Source of the DNA: Bacteroidia bacterium
Lineage (GTDB): Bacteria; Bacteroidota; Bacteroidia; Flavobacteriales; Flavobacteriaceae
Assembly (NCBI GenBank): GCA_030429835.1
Contig: JAUIGC010000012.1
Span: 1-38,127, forward strand
Direction of reading: 5' to 3'
Length of the DNA stretch: 38,127 nucleotides
Part shown: positions 9,002-18,252 of the stretch, one piece after another
Layout: the number at the start of each line of letters is the position of its first letter
Position numbering within the stretch: the first letter of the stretch is position 1
Program-made: the position numbers and the translations under genes
The notes under the pieces: generated by a model
Databases searched by the model: none
Told to the model about the DNA's origin: nothing
The model's input: only the letters and a program-made list of their open reading frames with translations

Positions 9002-9970
9002 TTAGGAGTTTACCAACGCTTTGATGGATTGATCTTGTAACATGCCATCAAAATATTCGATTGTTTTTATCAAACCGGTCTTAAGGTCGACAGAAGGTTC
9101 CCAATCCTTTAATTTTTCTTTGGCCAGGGAAATATCCGGTTTGCGTTGCATTGGATCGTCCGAAGGTAAGGGCAGATGAATAATTTTTGATTTTGACCCT
9201 GTAATCTCAATGATGTTCTGGGCCAATTCCAACATAGTGAACTCACCGGGATTACCAATGTTTATAGGACCTATGAAGTCATCTCCCGTCCCCATCATTT
9301 TAATCATCCCATCAACCAAATCGCTAACATATTGAAAACTTCGGGTCTGAGTCCCCTCTCCAAATACGGTAATGTCCTTTCCTTGAAGGGCCTGCATGAT
9401 GAAGTTGGAAACAACCCTACCATCATCCGGTTCCATTCTCGGTCCATAGGTATTAAAGATGCGAATGATCTTAACCAAGACGTCATTGGAATGGTGGTAA
9501 TTGATGAACAGCGACTCCGCACATCGTTTCCCTTCATCGTAGCAGGAACGGATCCCTATTGGATTTACATGGCCCCAGTAATTTTCAGGCTGTGGATGTA
9601 TTTCCGGATCGCCATATACCTCACTGGTAGAAGCCTGTAATATTTTGGCATTGATACGTTTGGCCAAGCCCAACATATTGATAGCGCCCAATACCGAAGT
9701 TTTTATAGTCTTTATAGGATTATGCTGGTAATGGACCGGAGAAGCCGGACATGCCAAATTATAGATTTCATCCACCTCGATAAAATAGGGCAAGGTTACG
9801 TCATGCCTTATAAGCTCAAAGTATGGATTGTCCATAAGGTGCACTATTTTACTCTTTCTACCCGTAAAATAGTTGTCCATACAAACTACTTCGTTGCCTT
9901 CACCCAATAGACGTTCGCAAAGGTGTGAGCCTACAAAACCTGCACCACCGGTGACCAATATTCTTTTCAT
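9002..9970 (-). CDS. uxs: UDP-glucuronate decarboxylase (UDP-xylose synthase)
   Basis: Converts UDP-glucuronate to UDP-xylose by NAD-linked oxidation and decarboxylation. The 322-residue SDR has [15 protein letters not shown] (residues 7-21), MDNYFTGRK, the family-specific [19 protein letters not shown] (71-89), the catalytic STSEVYGDP region (T115, E117), YDEGKR (Y144, K148), [10 protein letters not shown] and [12 protein letters not shown]. These distinguish it from UDP-glucose epimerase and ArnA. It is directly downstream of ugd (28-base gap), which supplies its substrate, so the pair makes UDP-xylose from UDP-glucose. Length matches bacterial UXS enzymes; it lacks the N-terminal membrane anchor of animal versions. 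Confidence 0.95.
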   Translation of the reverse strand: MKRILVTGGAGFVGSHLCERLLGEGNEVVCMDNYFTGRKSKIVHLMDNPYFELIRHDVTLPYFIEVDEIYNLACPASPVHYQHNPIKTIKTSVLGAINMLGLAKRINAKILQASTSEVYGDPEIHPQPENYWGHVNPIGIRSCYDEGKRCAESLFINYHHSNDVLVKIIRIFNTYGPRMEPDDGRVVSNFIMQALQGKDITVFGEGTQTRSFQYVSDLVDGMIKMMGTGDDFIGPINIGNPGEFTMLELAQNIIEITGSKSKIIHLPLPSDDPMQRKPDISLAKEKLKDWEPSVDLKTGLIKTIEYFDGMLQDQSIKALVNS

Positions 9971-9998
9971 GTCTTTATCTTTAAATTATTATGGCCGC

Positions 9999-11363
9999 TT
10001 AGATGGCCTTTTTTACCGGAATCTTGTTGGCATTTTCCACGTTGACAGCTTCCCTACCAATACTGAAATATTGAAATCCAAGCTCCCTCATTTCCTCTGG
10101 GTCGTACACGTTTCTTCCATCAAAAATGAGCTTTTGGTTCATGATCTTTTCCAAGATCCTAAAGTTGGGCATTCTAAATTCTGACCATTCGGTCACCAAA
10201 ATCAATGCATCTACCTCTATACAAGCATCGTACTCATCCTTTGCATATACGACTGTATCCGCCAAACTGTGCTTCGCCTCTTCCATGGCAACAGGATCAT
10301 AAACACGGACTTGCGCGCCCATAGCTTTCAATTGTTCTATAATCACCAAAGAAGGTGCCTCTCTCATATCATCTGTTTTTGGCTTAAATGATAAGCCCCA
10401 GATTCCAAACTGTTTGCCCCTTAGGTTTTCTCCAAAATGTATCTTGATTTTTTCGACCAATTTGGATTTTTGTCTGTAATTGACGTTTTCAACGGCTTTT
10501 AAGACCTCTAGGGAATGTCCATGTTCATCGGCTGTCCTGATCAAGGCCTGTACGTCCTTGGGGAAACAGCTACCGCCATACCCCGTGCCCGGATAAATGA
10601 ATTTATTACCAATTCTGGCATCTGAACCAATCCCTTTGCGAACCAAGTCCACATTTGCCCCTACCAGTTCGCAAAGGTTGGCAATATCGTTCATGAAACT
10701 AATTTTAGTGGCCAGCATAGAATTTGCTGCATACTTTGTCATCTCTGATGAAAATATGTCCATAAACAACAATGGGTGTCCGTTCATCAAAAATGGCTTG
10801 TACAACCTTTTCATGGTCTTTTGAGCCCTTTCAGTTTCTATTCCCACGACAATTCTGTCCGGTTTTAGGAAGTCATCCACAGCGCTACCCTCTTTTAAGA
10901 ATTCTGGATTGGAGGCCACATCAAAGGCTATATCTACTTTACGCTTGTCCAATTCCTCCTGGACCGCTTTCTTCACTTTAAAGGAAGTTCCAACTGGGAC
11001 GGTACTTTTTGTAATAATCACCTTATAATCTTCCATATGTTGGCCAATTTCCCTAGCTACACCCAAAACATACTTCAAATCAGCACTACCATCCTCATCC
11101 GGTGGGGTTCCCACAGCTATAAAAACGGCATCACTGCCCTGTATTCCCTTAGCCAAATTTGTGGTAAAAGTTATCCTTCCCTTTTCCAAGTTCCTTGCCA
11201 ATAAATTATCCAGACCTGGTTCATAAATGGGTACCTCACCATTTAAAAGCATCTGTACTTTTCTTTTATCGATATCCACACAGGTAACATCGATTCCGGT
11301 TTCTGCAAAACAGGTTCCCGTAACTAGACCTACGTACCCTGTACCAACTACTGTTATTTTCAT
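9999..11363 (-). CDS. ugd: UDP-glucose 6-dehydrogenase
   Basis: Oxidises UDP-glucose to UDP-glucuronate with two NAD in the cytoplasm. From ATG 11363 the product is 454 residues and opens MKITVVGTGYVGLVTGTCFA (Rossmann loop at 7-12). It has VGTPPDEDGSADL, STVPVGT, NPEFLKEGSAVDDFLKPDRI and the catalytic-Cys motif GTGYGGSCFPKDV (C266). The C-terminal domain shows FGIWGLSFKPKTDDMREAPS and ILVTEWSEF. The open frame extends 26 codons upstream to 11441 but those residues are not family-like. Ugd with UXS indicates glucuronate and/or xylose in the polymer. A TAnnTTTG-like box 24 bases upstream suggests its own promoter. Confidence 0.97.
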   Translation of the reverse strand: MKITVVGTGYVGLVTGTCFAETGIDVTCVDIDKRKVQMLLNGEVPIYEPGLDNLLARNLEKGRITFTTNLAKGIQGSDAVFIAVGTPPDEDGSADLKYVLGVAREIGQHMEDYKVIITKSTVPVGTSFKVKKAVQEELDKRKVDIAFDVASNPEFLKEGSAVDDFLKPDRIVVGIETERAQKTMKRLYKPFLMNGHPLLFMDIFSSEMTKYAANSMLATKISFMNDIANLCELVGANVDLVRKGIGSDARIGNKFIYPGTGYGGSCFPKDVQALIRTADEHGHSLEVLKAVENVNYRQKSKLVEKIKIHFGENLRGKQFGIWGLSFKPKTDDMREAPSLVIIEQLKAMGAQVRVYDPVAMEEAKHSLADTVVYAKDEYDACIEVDALILVTEWSEFRMPNFRILEKIMNQKLIFDGRNVYDPEEMRELGFQYFSIGREAVNVENANKIPVKKAI

Positions 11364-11386
11364 TTTATTTGAATTGATTATAATTG

Positions 11387-11394
11387 TAAATATA
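11387..11394 (-). promoter_or_regulatory. Candidate -7 box upstream of ugd
   Basis: TATATTTA on the minus strand matches 7 of 8 positions of TAnnTTTG and is the same octamer as upstream of rfbB, here again followed by C and A-rich leader. No TTG at the expected -33 spacing. The 142-base gap before ugd supports a separate promoter for the ugd-uxs-glycosyltransferase run. Confidence 0.35.
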
Positions 11395-11435
11395 TTCTTA
11401 CATTTTTTGAGGAAATAAATTATGTTGTATAACTG

Positions 11436-11448
11436 CCACAATATGTGG
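11436..11448. repeat. Short palindrome upstream of ugd
   Basis: CCACA-ATA-TGTGG is a perfect 5-bp inverted repeat with a 3-base centre. It lies 42 bases upstream of the candidate -7 box, in the gap between the GT2 gene and ugd. A palindrome of this size could bind a dimeric regulator but is also expected by chance now and then. Confidence 0.3.
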
Positions 11449-11505
11449 TGTATACTTTTTTCTTATACGTTTAAGATGTTAGGATTTTATTTGCCCCATC
11501 AAATC

Positions 11506-12405
11506 CTATTTTGTTAACTTGAAATGAGTCAAATTCCAATAAATAGCACTAGAAAATGCCTTCAAATGTTCAAATTGACCTTTTAATAGAAATGTGATAA
11601 GATTTTTGGGTATGGACACCACGGTCTGAAACAGCATGCTGAACCACAGATATTTGAAAGAAAAATTTCTTCTGGCAAAGACTATCCTATTCCTTGCAAT
11701 ATAGTATGTTTTAAGTGGACTGTTCTTACCCGTGGACAATGACTCCTTGTGAAGGATATAGGACTTTGGTTGATAATAAATGGAGTATCCCGCCCTTTTT
11801 ATCATTTCGGCCCAATCATGTTCCTCATAGTACAGGAAATACATTTCGTTCATCATGCCTACTTCTTCGATCACTTGTCTGGGCACCATCATGGCCGCTC
11901 CGTGAATGGAGGCTGTCACTCCTTCGGTATCATAACTTCCGTCATCCATTTTATGGTAACCAATACTTTTGTTCCTAATGGTCCATTTGTTCATAGATGT
12001 ATATCCCGCATATTGAATCTTGCTAGGATCCCAATGAAATTTAATTTTTGGACTGACCATGCCAATGTTAATATCCTTTTGTAGTGTTTCTACCAAGGGC
12101 TCCAAAAAATTTTGGGGAACTATGGTATCGTTGTTAATGAACAACAGATAATCTCCATTGGAAACTTTAACCCCCAAATTGTTACCTCCAGCAAATCCTA
12201 GGTTTTTATCACTCACTATCAAATTAATTTCAGGAAATGCCTTCTTTATTACCTGTGGATTGTCACTTGGCGATGCATTGTCTACTACAATCACCTCTAC
12301 ATTGTTGTAAGTAAGGTCCCTCAGTGATGTCAAAAGATCTATGGTTACCTGTGAGTCGTTATAGTTCACGGTAATAATGGATACGAGTGGTAGGTTATTG
12401 TTCAT
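11506..12405 (-). CDS. Family 2 glycosyltransferase (WbbL/rhamnosyltransferase-like)
   Basis: Soluble inverting GT2 enzyme, 299 residues from ATG 12405. It shows PLVSIITVNYNDSQVTIDLL, VEVIVVDNASPSDN, the NLGFAGGNNLG segment, the metal-binding position as LFINNDTIVP, and the later GAAMMVPRQVIEEVGMMNE and YYEEHDWAEMIKRAGYSIYY (EHDW is the usual acidic motif). That is the WbbL-type group, in which many members transfer rhamnose. It stands alone between two intergenic gaps (12406-12638 and 11364-11505). The frame runs up to 12447, but the candidate promoter box at 12445 makes ATG 12405 more likely. dTDP-rhamnose as donor is inference from family and the nearby rfb genes. Confidence 0.9.
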   Translation of the reverse strand: MNNNLPLVSIITVNYNDSQVTIDLLTSLRDLTYNNVEVIVVDNASPSDNPQVIKKAFPEINLIVSDKNLGFAGGNNLGVKVSNGDYLLFINNDTIVPQNFLEPLVETLQKDINIGMVSPKIKFHWDPSKIQYAGYTSMNKWTIRNKSIGYHKMDDGSYDTEGVTASIHGAAMMVPRQVIEEVGMMNEMYFLYYEEHDWAEMIKRAGYSIYYQPKSYILHKESLSTGKNSPLKTYYIARNRIVFARRNFSFKYLWFSMLFQTVVSIPKNLITFLLKGQFEHLKAFSSAIYWNLTHFKLTK

Positions 12406-12444
12406 GCAGAAATTAGATTTAGTACATCCCTTTCTTTGCGATTT

Positions 12445-12452
12445 CAAAAATA
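12445..12452 (-). promoter_or_regulatory. Candidate -7 box for the stand-alone GT2 gene
   Basis: TATTTTTG on the minus strand is a full match to TAnnTTTG, 39 bases before ATG 12405, without a clear TTG -33 element. The rest of the 233-base gap (12406-12638) is AT-rich and shows nothing else recognisable. Confidence 0.35.
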
Positions 12453-12638
12453 AAGGGGTTTCGTTATTTTTTTTATTGACTGTCGATGAATGGCAGTAAA
12501 CCTTATTTAATCTATCGCTTTCTTTCGATTAACCATTCTTAAAACATTTAATTTGGGGGTTAATAATTTTTTTCTATTGGCCATTCCTGTTTTTTAAGTA
12601 TTCCTTGTACTTTTTTATTTTCTACCGATCATCCTCCT

Positions 12639-13688
12639 TTATTGGGTAAAGGCCATCGCATCTGGGATTTCGCCTGTGCCAAGATTGCCCAAAATTTGAA
12701 AATGTTCCATATCAATAACTTCGATCTTACTGGCATTCGAATTGGACACAAAGGCATACCGCCCATTGGGATGCATTAAAATATTGACAGGTCTAGGGGT
12801 GTGGTACAATATTCTCTGGACCAAAGTTTTCTTACCGGGAATGTATATGGTCTTGACCAGTTCTTTTGTATTGCTTTTGTAAATAGATACGGTACCATCT
12901 CCGGCATTGGCCACTAAGCAATACTTGCCATCGATGGAAAATTTTATTTTCAGAGGCTCCTTACCTGTAGGCAAAACATCAATCACCTCAAGGGTTTTGG
13001 AATTGATTACACAAACAGAATTATCATCTTTGTTGGTGGCCCAAACTTCGGAGCCGTCTGGTCTTACGTCAATACTTTCCGTTCCAGGTTTGCATGTTAT
13101 AATCTTTTCTACCTTATTAGTTTCCAAATCAATGACGCTTACTGAACTGGAGCCCATATTGGTAACGAATACCTTAGGTTCCTTTGGATGTAGTACCGCC
13201 AGATGGCTCTTTTTTTGTTCCGTAGGAATTTCCCTTTCAATGTTTTCGGTTGTTGTATTCCATACCAATAGGGAATTGGAAACGTAGTCCACCAGGAGAA
13301 CCTTGTCCTGCTCATCAAGGCATGCCATTCCATTGGCACTGATGCCACCTTCAATATCTATTGTCTTATCAATCGTATTGGTCTTGGTGTTAAATCGCTT
13401 AACGATACTTCCATCACTATCCAGAGCACCAAAATTTGTAAAATAAATGAATCTTTGGTCTTTTGATACCAAGGCTTCATGACATTCCATAGCAATTGGG
13501 ATTTTGAACAATTCCCTTCCGTTGGTTAAATCGATTACCTGAACATCACGACTCACTTTGTTAACCACATAGAGCTTTCCATTGATTCTAATGTCATAAG
13601 ACGGTAACCTAGTTATTAATATGACCATGACCGCCAAAAAGTAAAGGGCAGCCACAAGCAACGATACATATTTGATTCGTTTTTTCAT
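12639..13688 (-). CDS. Membrane-anchored YncE-like (YVTN) beta-propeller protein, copy 2
   Basis: 349 residues: an N-terminal signal-anchor helix (about 5-27), then repeated blades of the YVTN/YncE type such as LYVVNKVSRDVQVIDL, VFVTNMGSSSVSVIDLETNK, VWATNKDDNSVCVINSKT and CLVANAGDGTVSIYKSNTKE, each about 42 residues. Propellers of this kind usually sit in the periplasm; some bind ligands or act in electron-transfer systems, but most have no known job. It lies 4 bases after a paralogue (13693-14745) that shares order and motifs, including PRPVNILMHPNGRYAFVSN near the end, so the pair is a tandem duplication. Both follow the GMC oxidoreductase genes. No catalytic residues are recognisable. Confidence 0.85.
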   Translation of the reverse strand: MKKRIKYVSLLVAALYFLAVMVILITRLPSYDIRINGKLYVVNKVSRDVQVIDLTNGRELFKIPIAMECHEALVSKDQRFIYFTNFGALDSDGSIVKRFNTKTNTIDKTIDIEGGISANGMACLDEQDKVLLVDYVSNSLLVWNTTTENIEREIPTEQKKSHLAVLHPKEPKVFVTNMGSSSVSVIDLETNKVEKIITCKPGTESIDVRPDGSEVWATNKDDNSVCVINSKTLEVIDVLPTGKEPLKIKFSIDGKYCLVANAGDGTVSIYKSNTKELVKTIYIPGKKTLVQRILYHTPRPVNILMHPNGRYAFVSNSNASKIEVIDMEHFQILGNLGTGEIPDAMAFTQ

Positions 13689-13692
13689 TCTT

Positions 13693-14745
13693 CTAATTCA
13701 AATTTGGAACCCAGGCCAAACCATCTGGTTTATCTCCTACCTCAATACCACCCGCCCAGATAAATCCATTCATGTCTATTACCTCAACACGACCTTGCGA
13801 ATAGTTACTTACAAAAGCAAACGATTCATTAGGATGTATAAGAATACCAACTGGCCTGGGCTTACCGTATATCAATCTGTCCAGAAGTCCTCCACTGCCG
13901 GGCAAACGTATTGTTTTAACAAGTCTTTTATTGGGAATACTGAAAACAGAAATCGTTCCATCGTTGGTATTCGATACCAATCCGTACTGGCCATTACGAG
14001 ATATTTTTATGCGCAAGGGAAGGCTCCCTGTGGTCAATTTGGTGATGGTTTCATAGGACTCCGTACTTATAACTGAAATAAAATCTTCCTCTATATTGGT
14101 AACCCATAGTTCAGCGCCATCAGGAGTAATGGCAATACCTTCTGTTTTTTTCCCCACTGGGATGATGTTTTCTATCCTTCCTTCTTCGGTATTTATCACA
14201 CTAACCGAACCGGAATTGATATTAGTAACATATATTAAGGGCTTTTGGGGATGTCGTGCCAACAAGTGACTAAAATCTTGCCCGGTACCCACTTGTTTTT
14301 CTACCCTACCGGTCCCCAAATTAACTATTGACAAATGGTTGCCTATATCCGTTACCACACCAACGCTATTGGCCATGGGCATGGAAATAATGCCATGGGG
14401 CCTCAAACTTTCCCCCAACGATATTGTTCTTTCTATCGAATTTTTGGCCGTATTGATTACCGTAACGCTATTGCCCGCTTTTTCTGGTGAGCCATAATCC
14501 GTAATAACCAAACTTCCAGAACTTTCCACATAGGTAGCCTCATGGGGCTCCAATTCCATCGACACTGTTTTTATAGTCCTTCCCTTACTTAGGTCAAAAA
14601 TGGTCACACTCTTATCTCCCTTGTTTACAGTGTACAATGTGCCTTCCGCATGTATACCATAGGAAGGTTGCATAAATTCATAGACACCCCATATAATCAG
14701 TATAAAGAAGCAAATAAAAAGTAACGTTCGTTTAAAAACCATCAT
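13693..14745 (-). CDS. Membrane-anchored YncE-like (YVTN) beta-propeller protein, copy 1
   Basis: 350 residues from ATG 14745, which forms an ATGATG with the stop TGA of the GMC gene, so translation is probably coupled. An alternative ATG is the very next codon, and the open frame extends further to 14784. An N-terminal helix (LLFICFFILIIWGVYEFM) anchors a periplasmic propeller with blades LYTVNKGDKSVTIFDL, VTDIGNHLSIVNLGTGR, IYVTNINSGSVSVINTEEGR, LWVTNIEEDFISVISTES and GLVSNTNDGTISVFSIPNKR. It ends with PRPVGILIHPNESFAFVSNY, matching copy 2. Close linkage to the oxidoreductase suggests a shared periplasmic process, perhaps scaffold or electron route (inference only). Confidence 0.85.
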   Translation of the reverse strand: MMVFKRTLLFICFFILIIWGVYEFMQPSYGIHAEGTLYTVNKGDKSVTIFDLSKGRTIKTVSMELEPHEATYVESSGSLVITDYGSPEKAGNSVTVINTAKNSIERTISLGESLRPHGIISMPMANSVGVVTDIGNHLSIVNLGTGRVEKQVGTGQDFSHLLARHPQKPLIYVTNINSGSVSVINTEEGRIENIIPVGKKTEGIAITPDGAELWVTNIEEDFISVISTESYETITKLTTGSLPLRIKISRNGQYGLVSNTNDGTISVFSIPNKRLVKTIRLPGSGGLLDRLIYGKPRPVGILIHPNESFAFVSNYSQGRVEVIDMNGFIWAGGIEVGDKPDGLAWVPNLN

Positions 14746-16427
14746 AACAGATCTGATCTTAATTGGTTCAAGGCATAATGGCAAGCCCTGGCGGTCAAAG
14801 CCATATAGGTCAATGACGGGTTCTGGCAGGCAGAGGATGTCATACAGCTACCATCCGTTATGAAAACGTTCCTCACATCGTGCATTTGATTGTATTTGTT
14901 CAAGACGGAAGTTTTGGGATCACGGCCCATTCGCACTGTTCCCATTTCATGGACCGCAGACCCCGGTGGGGGACTTGTCCTATAACTTCCCACGTTCTCA
15001 AACCCAGCCTTCCTGAGCATTTCCTCACTGGTCTTGGTCATATGTTCCATCATGGCAATTTCATTGGAACCATATTCAAAATGGACCTTTACCAAGGGTA
15101 GGCCCCACTGATCGCGGTTTTGATAATCCAAGGAAATCCTGTTCTCATAATTTGGCAATACTTCACCCCTACCGCCCAATGAAATTTTCCATTTGCCCGG
15201 GGTTTCCAGTTGCTCTTTAAGGGTGATGCCAAAACCCTCTGTTTTCTTTGTCTCCCAATTCTCCCTTGATCCCTTACCTTGTATTCCATATCCCCTGATA
15301 AAATCCGTGCTTTTTGTTTTATCGTCTAAATTCTGAAACCGGGGAATATATATGGTTCCAGGAGACCGGCCTACATAATACTTGTCCAATAACCCATTGT
15401 AAGTACCATAGGTACCTTCATTTACAACATGATCCATTAGATTATGACCGATTTGTAGACTGGAATTGCCCAAACCGTTGGGAAATGAATCTGAAACGGA
15501 ATTCAATAAGATGGATGCCGTGGCAATGGCCGATGCGTTTAGAAAAATAATTTTGGCATAATAGGTTATCTCCTCCTTGGTTATGGCATCAATAATTTTA
15601 ACCCCTTGCGCTTTTTTTGAGGCCTCGTCATACACAACTTCCTTAACAATGGCGTTTTCCCTGAGGGTGAGATTTCCGCTATTAAAAGCATCCACAAGGG
15701 TTGTGGAATTACTGCTAAAGTATCCGGAAAACGGACATCCCCTACTACAAAGATTACGATACATACAAGGCCCCCTACCTTTTTTGGGTTGGGTCAGGTT
15801 CGCCACCCTTCCGTTGATAAGCATGCGGTCCTTGTAATTTTTGCCAATGCTTTCCTCTAAATGCTTTTCAATGGCATTCATGGGGATAGGTGGTAAAAAA
15901 ACACCATCGGGTAAATGGGCCAGAGAATTCACAGCCCCACTAATGCCAACATATTCCTCCACATAATCATACCATTCCTTTATATCCTTATATCTAATGG
16001 GCCAATCTACACCATGACCGTCTTTTCTATTGGCCTCAAAATCCAAATCCGATAATCTGTAACTCTGCCGCCCCCATGTCAAGGAACGCCCGCCCACTTG
16101 GTACCCCCTTATCCACTTAAAAGGTTTTTCCTGAATGTAGGGGTGTTCACTATCCTTTACATAAAAGTGTTTGTCAGTGGCATTGCAATGGCTACTTTGA
16201 ATAGGCCTTTCCTTCAATTCCTCCTGGGTCAAGTGCGTTCCATGCTCAAACTCCCATGGGTGTTTAGCCGCGGTTGTATAGTCCTTAATATGTTCCACGT
16301 TTCGGCCTCGTTCCAAAACAAGTGTTTTAAGCCCCCCTTCCGTGAGCTCTTTTGCCGCCCAACCGCCACTGATTCCAGAGCCAACCACAATGGCATCAAA
16401 ATGATATATATTTTCTTGTCCTTCCAT
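14742..16427 (-). CDS. GMC family FAD-dependent oxidoreductase, gluconate/fructose dehydrogenase-like
   Basis: 561-residue flavoprotein likely oxidising a sugar or sugar alcohol. It has FAD dinucleotide fold DAIVVGSGISGGWAAKEL (loop 16-22), the FAD-covering segment GYQVGGRSLTWGRQSYRLSD, and the C-terminal active-site pair H493 in VHEMGTVRMG and N537 in NPSLT, with FAD-contacting ITDGS before it. Cysteines C221, C227 and C231 (in CMYRNLCSRGCPF) resemble the clustered Cys of membrane-bound fructose/gluconate dehydrogenase large subunits; an iron-sulfur role is inference. No signal peptide is visible; export would rely on the Tat-like partner encoded 6 bases upstream. No cytochrome c subunit gene lies nearby, so the electron acceptor is unknown. 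Substrate cannot be read from sequence. Confidence 0.92.
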   Translation of the reverse strand: MEGQENIYHFDAIVVGSGISGGWAAKELTEGGLKTLVLERGRNVEHIKDYTTAAKHPWEFEHGTHLTQEELKERPIQSSHCNATDKHFYVKDSEHPYIQEKPFKWIRGYQVGGRSLTWGRQSYRLSDLDFEANRKDGHGVDWPIRYKDIKEWYDYVEEYVGISGAVNSLAHLPDGVFLPPIPMNAIEKHLEESIGKNYKDRMLINGRVANLTQPKKGRGPCMYRNLCSRGCPFSGYFSSNSTTLVDAFNSGNLTLRENAIVKEVVYDEASKKAQGVKIIDAITKEEITYYAKIIFLNASAIATASILLNSVSDSFPNGLGNSSLQIGHNLMDHVVNEGTYGTYNGLLDKYYVGRSPGTIYIPRFQNLDDKTKSTDFIRGYGIQGKGSRENWETKKTEGFGITLKEQLETPGKWKISLGGRGEVLPNYENRISLDYQNRDQWGLPLVKVHFEYGSNEIAMMEHMTKTSEEMLRKAGFENVGSYRTSPPPGSAVHEMGTVRMGRDPKTSVLNKYNQMHDVRNVFITDGSCMTSSACQNPSLTYMALTARACHYALNQLRSDLL

Positions 16428-16433
16428 AGTATT

Positions 16434-17006
16434 TTATCTGGTTGCCCAAGCCTTTTGGGTTGGCTGTATATTAATTTCCGCTTGATAGACGGTAGGGATT
16501 GGTTGATACGCCAATAGTTCCGTAGCTCCTAGTTTAGAAGTGCAGTAGCCCTCAATCGTTAATGACCTTAGTATGGTGAAAAATGATCTTCCCCTTAATT
16601 TGACCTCTATTTTGTTTATGAAATCGTTGGCCGAATAACTACCGTCCAAATCTTTTAGTATCTCATTTTTTTCCTCCATGGTACAGCCTTCGAAATTGGC
16701 ACCGTACATATTGTTGCAAGAATCCTGTACCTCATAAAGCCCATGCAAGAAATTGACATACTCTTTATTGGGGGCACAAAACTCCATATAACCCAATATA
16801 TAGTCCTGCACATGGGCTTCCTTGGCACCAGGGGTATCGGTAGGAGGAATAATGATATCGATCATTTCCGTAATCAAGCTTAAATGCTGCCTAAGTTGCC
16901 CTCTTTGAACCTTTGGGTTACCAAAAAAAAACTTCTTTGTGGTAAAAGCGGCAATCCCCATACCAGTGACCGCCAAAATACCTACCATTGCTTTTCTTCT
17001 GTTCAT
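16434..17006 (-). CDS. Gluconate 2-dehydrogenase subunit 3-like protein
   Basis: 190-residue small subunit of the type that pairs with GMC oxidoreductases. It starts MNRRKAMVGILAVTGMGIAA, a twin-arginine-like signal with a hydrophobic stretch (8-20). Then comes the family core LSLITEMIDIIIPPTDTPGA, VQDYILGYMEFCAP and SFFTILRSLTIEGYCTS, followed by AYQPIPTV. In known complexes this subunit helps fold and export the FAD subunit through Tat, which fits the 6-base spacing to the GMC gene. It is the first gene of the redox block and is preceded by a 167-base gap that may hold a promoter, though no clear TAnnTTTG box was found there. Confidence 0.92.
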   Translation of the reverse strand: MNRRKAMVGILAVTGMGIAAFTTKKFFFGNPKVQRGQLRQHLSLITEMIDIIIPPTDTPGAKEAHVQDYILGYMEFCAPNKEYVNFLHGLYEVQDSCNNMYGANFEGCTMEEKNEILKDLDGSYSANDFINKIEVKLRGRSFFTILRSLTIEGYCTSKLGATELLAYQPIPTVYQAEINIQPTQKAWATR

Positions 17007-17173
17007 GATCTATTCAACTTTTCTTTCATAATAATTGTTCCCAGAGAAAATTCCATTTTGGGAAATTGCCTTTGCCATGATAATTCCAAGGAACTTGCTA
17101 TCGGTATACTTTTACTTGAATGATTACATGGTCAAGTGTTAAATACTTGTTCATTATCAATACATTAAAATCT

Positions 17174-18226
17174 TCATATAAGCCATTTCCTGATTTTGTT
17201 ATAAAAAATGACCTCCAACAAGTATGAGAAAAGCAGCATCAAAATAACATACAAGGTGTTTTCGAGTATTTTGTTATTCAAGAAGCTTAGGTAACTAGCT
17301 TCTATCACCAAATAATGATGTGATATATATATGACGTATGAAAAGGGTGCAATATGCTTAAAGACACCAAAAAACGTATTGAATCCCAACCAATTAAAAC
17401 GGTTCCAAAATACGGCACCCACCATTACGATGATAGCGAACAAGAAGTGTCTCAATTCCACAAAAGGATATGCTACAAGCGGATAACTATACACTTTGGT
17501 ATATCCAAAGTTCAAATACAAATTAATGCCTAAAATAAGTGTGATCAATAGCAATATATAACCATATGGCACGATTGATTTAAGGGTAATTGCATTGCCT
17601 TTTAAATAAAAATCAGCAAAAGTGACACCTATCCACCAAATTGCGAAATACATCAGAAGGCGATTAATGAAAAAGGGATATATCAAATAGGAGAGCGCCG
17701 CTACAACCACCAAAACAGTAACGTAAGTATTTAGCTTTTCAGATTTTATGTTCTTTGCCAAAACAAAGAATAGCATGTAAAACCACCACTCATAGGACAG
17801 GGACCATAAAACACCATTCCCCATATAAGCAGCAGCGATTACATTGGGTTTTTGCGATATAACATCTTGAAACATAAATATATTGGCCAGTAGATTTGGC
17901 CAATCGGGATTTGCCAATGCACCTTCCGAATAACATTTTATCAGATATCCCATCAAAAAAATAAAAAACAAGGGGACATAAAGCCTTATAAAACGTCGTT
18001 TGAAATAATATGCGAACGACCTGTCCTTAGACTTTTCCCAGCTGTATTTAATTACAAATCCGCTTAGGACAAAAAATACGATTACGGCCTCCGGTCCAAA
18101 CCTAAATAGGAGACCAACATTAACGCCAAAAAGCAAAATCTTTTGAGGCAATAAGTGAAAGAGGACAACATATAAAGCTGCAAAACCTCTTATAGCCTCC
18201 AGTTTTTCCAATTTATTTTTTTTCAT
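17174..18226 (-). CDS. Acyltransferase family 3 membrane protein (OafA/ExoZ type)
   Basis: 350-residue polytopic membrane protein with about ten hydrophobic segments. It opens KLEAIRGFAALYVVLFHLLP (catalytic His region typical of AT3), then VIVFFVLSGFVIKYSW and the conserved RRFIRLYVPLFFIFLMGYLI. The family moves acyl groups, usually acetyl or succinyl, from cytoplasmic acyl-CoA to sugars on the periplasmic face. It directly follows the polymerase gene (26-base gap), so it likely decorates the repeat unit or polymer. Together with the hexapeptide acetyltransferase the locus has two acylation routes. Acyl group and target sugar are unknown. Confidence 0.93.
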   Translation of the reverse strand: MKKNKLEKLEAIRGFAALYVVLFHLLPQKILLFGVNVGLLFRFGPEAVIVFFVLSGFVIKYSWEKSKDRSFAYYFKRRFIRLYVPLFFIFLMGYLIKCYSEGALANPDWPNLLANIFMFQDVISQKPNVIAAAYMGNGVLWSLSYEWWFYMLFFVLAKNIKSEKLNTYVTVLVVVAALSYLIYPFFINRLLMYFAIWWIGVTFADFYLKGNAITLKSIVPYGYILLLITLILGINLYLNFGYTKVYSYPLVAYPFVELRHFLFAIIVMVGAVFWNRFNWLGFNTFFGVFKHIAPFSYVIYISHHYLVIEASYLSFLNNKILENTLYVILMLLFSYLLEVIFYNKIRKWLI

Positions 18227-18252
18227 GATTTTTATTCAGTAATGATTTCACT

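Noticed and set aside
11480-11508. 8-bp inverted repeat (TAGGATTT/AAATCCTA) at the end of the GT2 gene as a terminator
   Set aside because: The stem is AT-rich with a 13-base loop and no T run follows on the minus strand, so terminator function is not supported.
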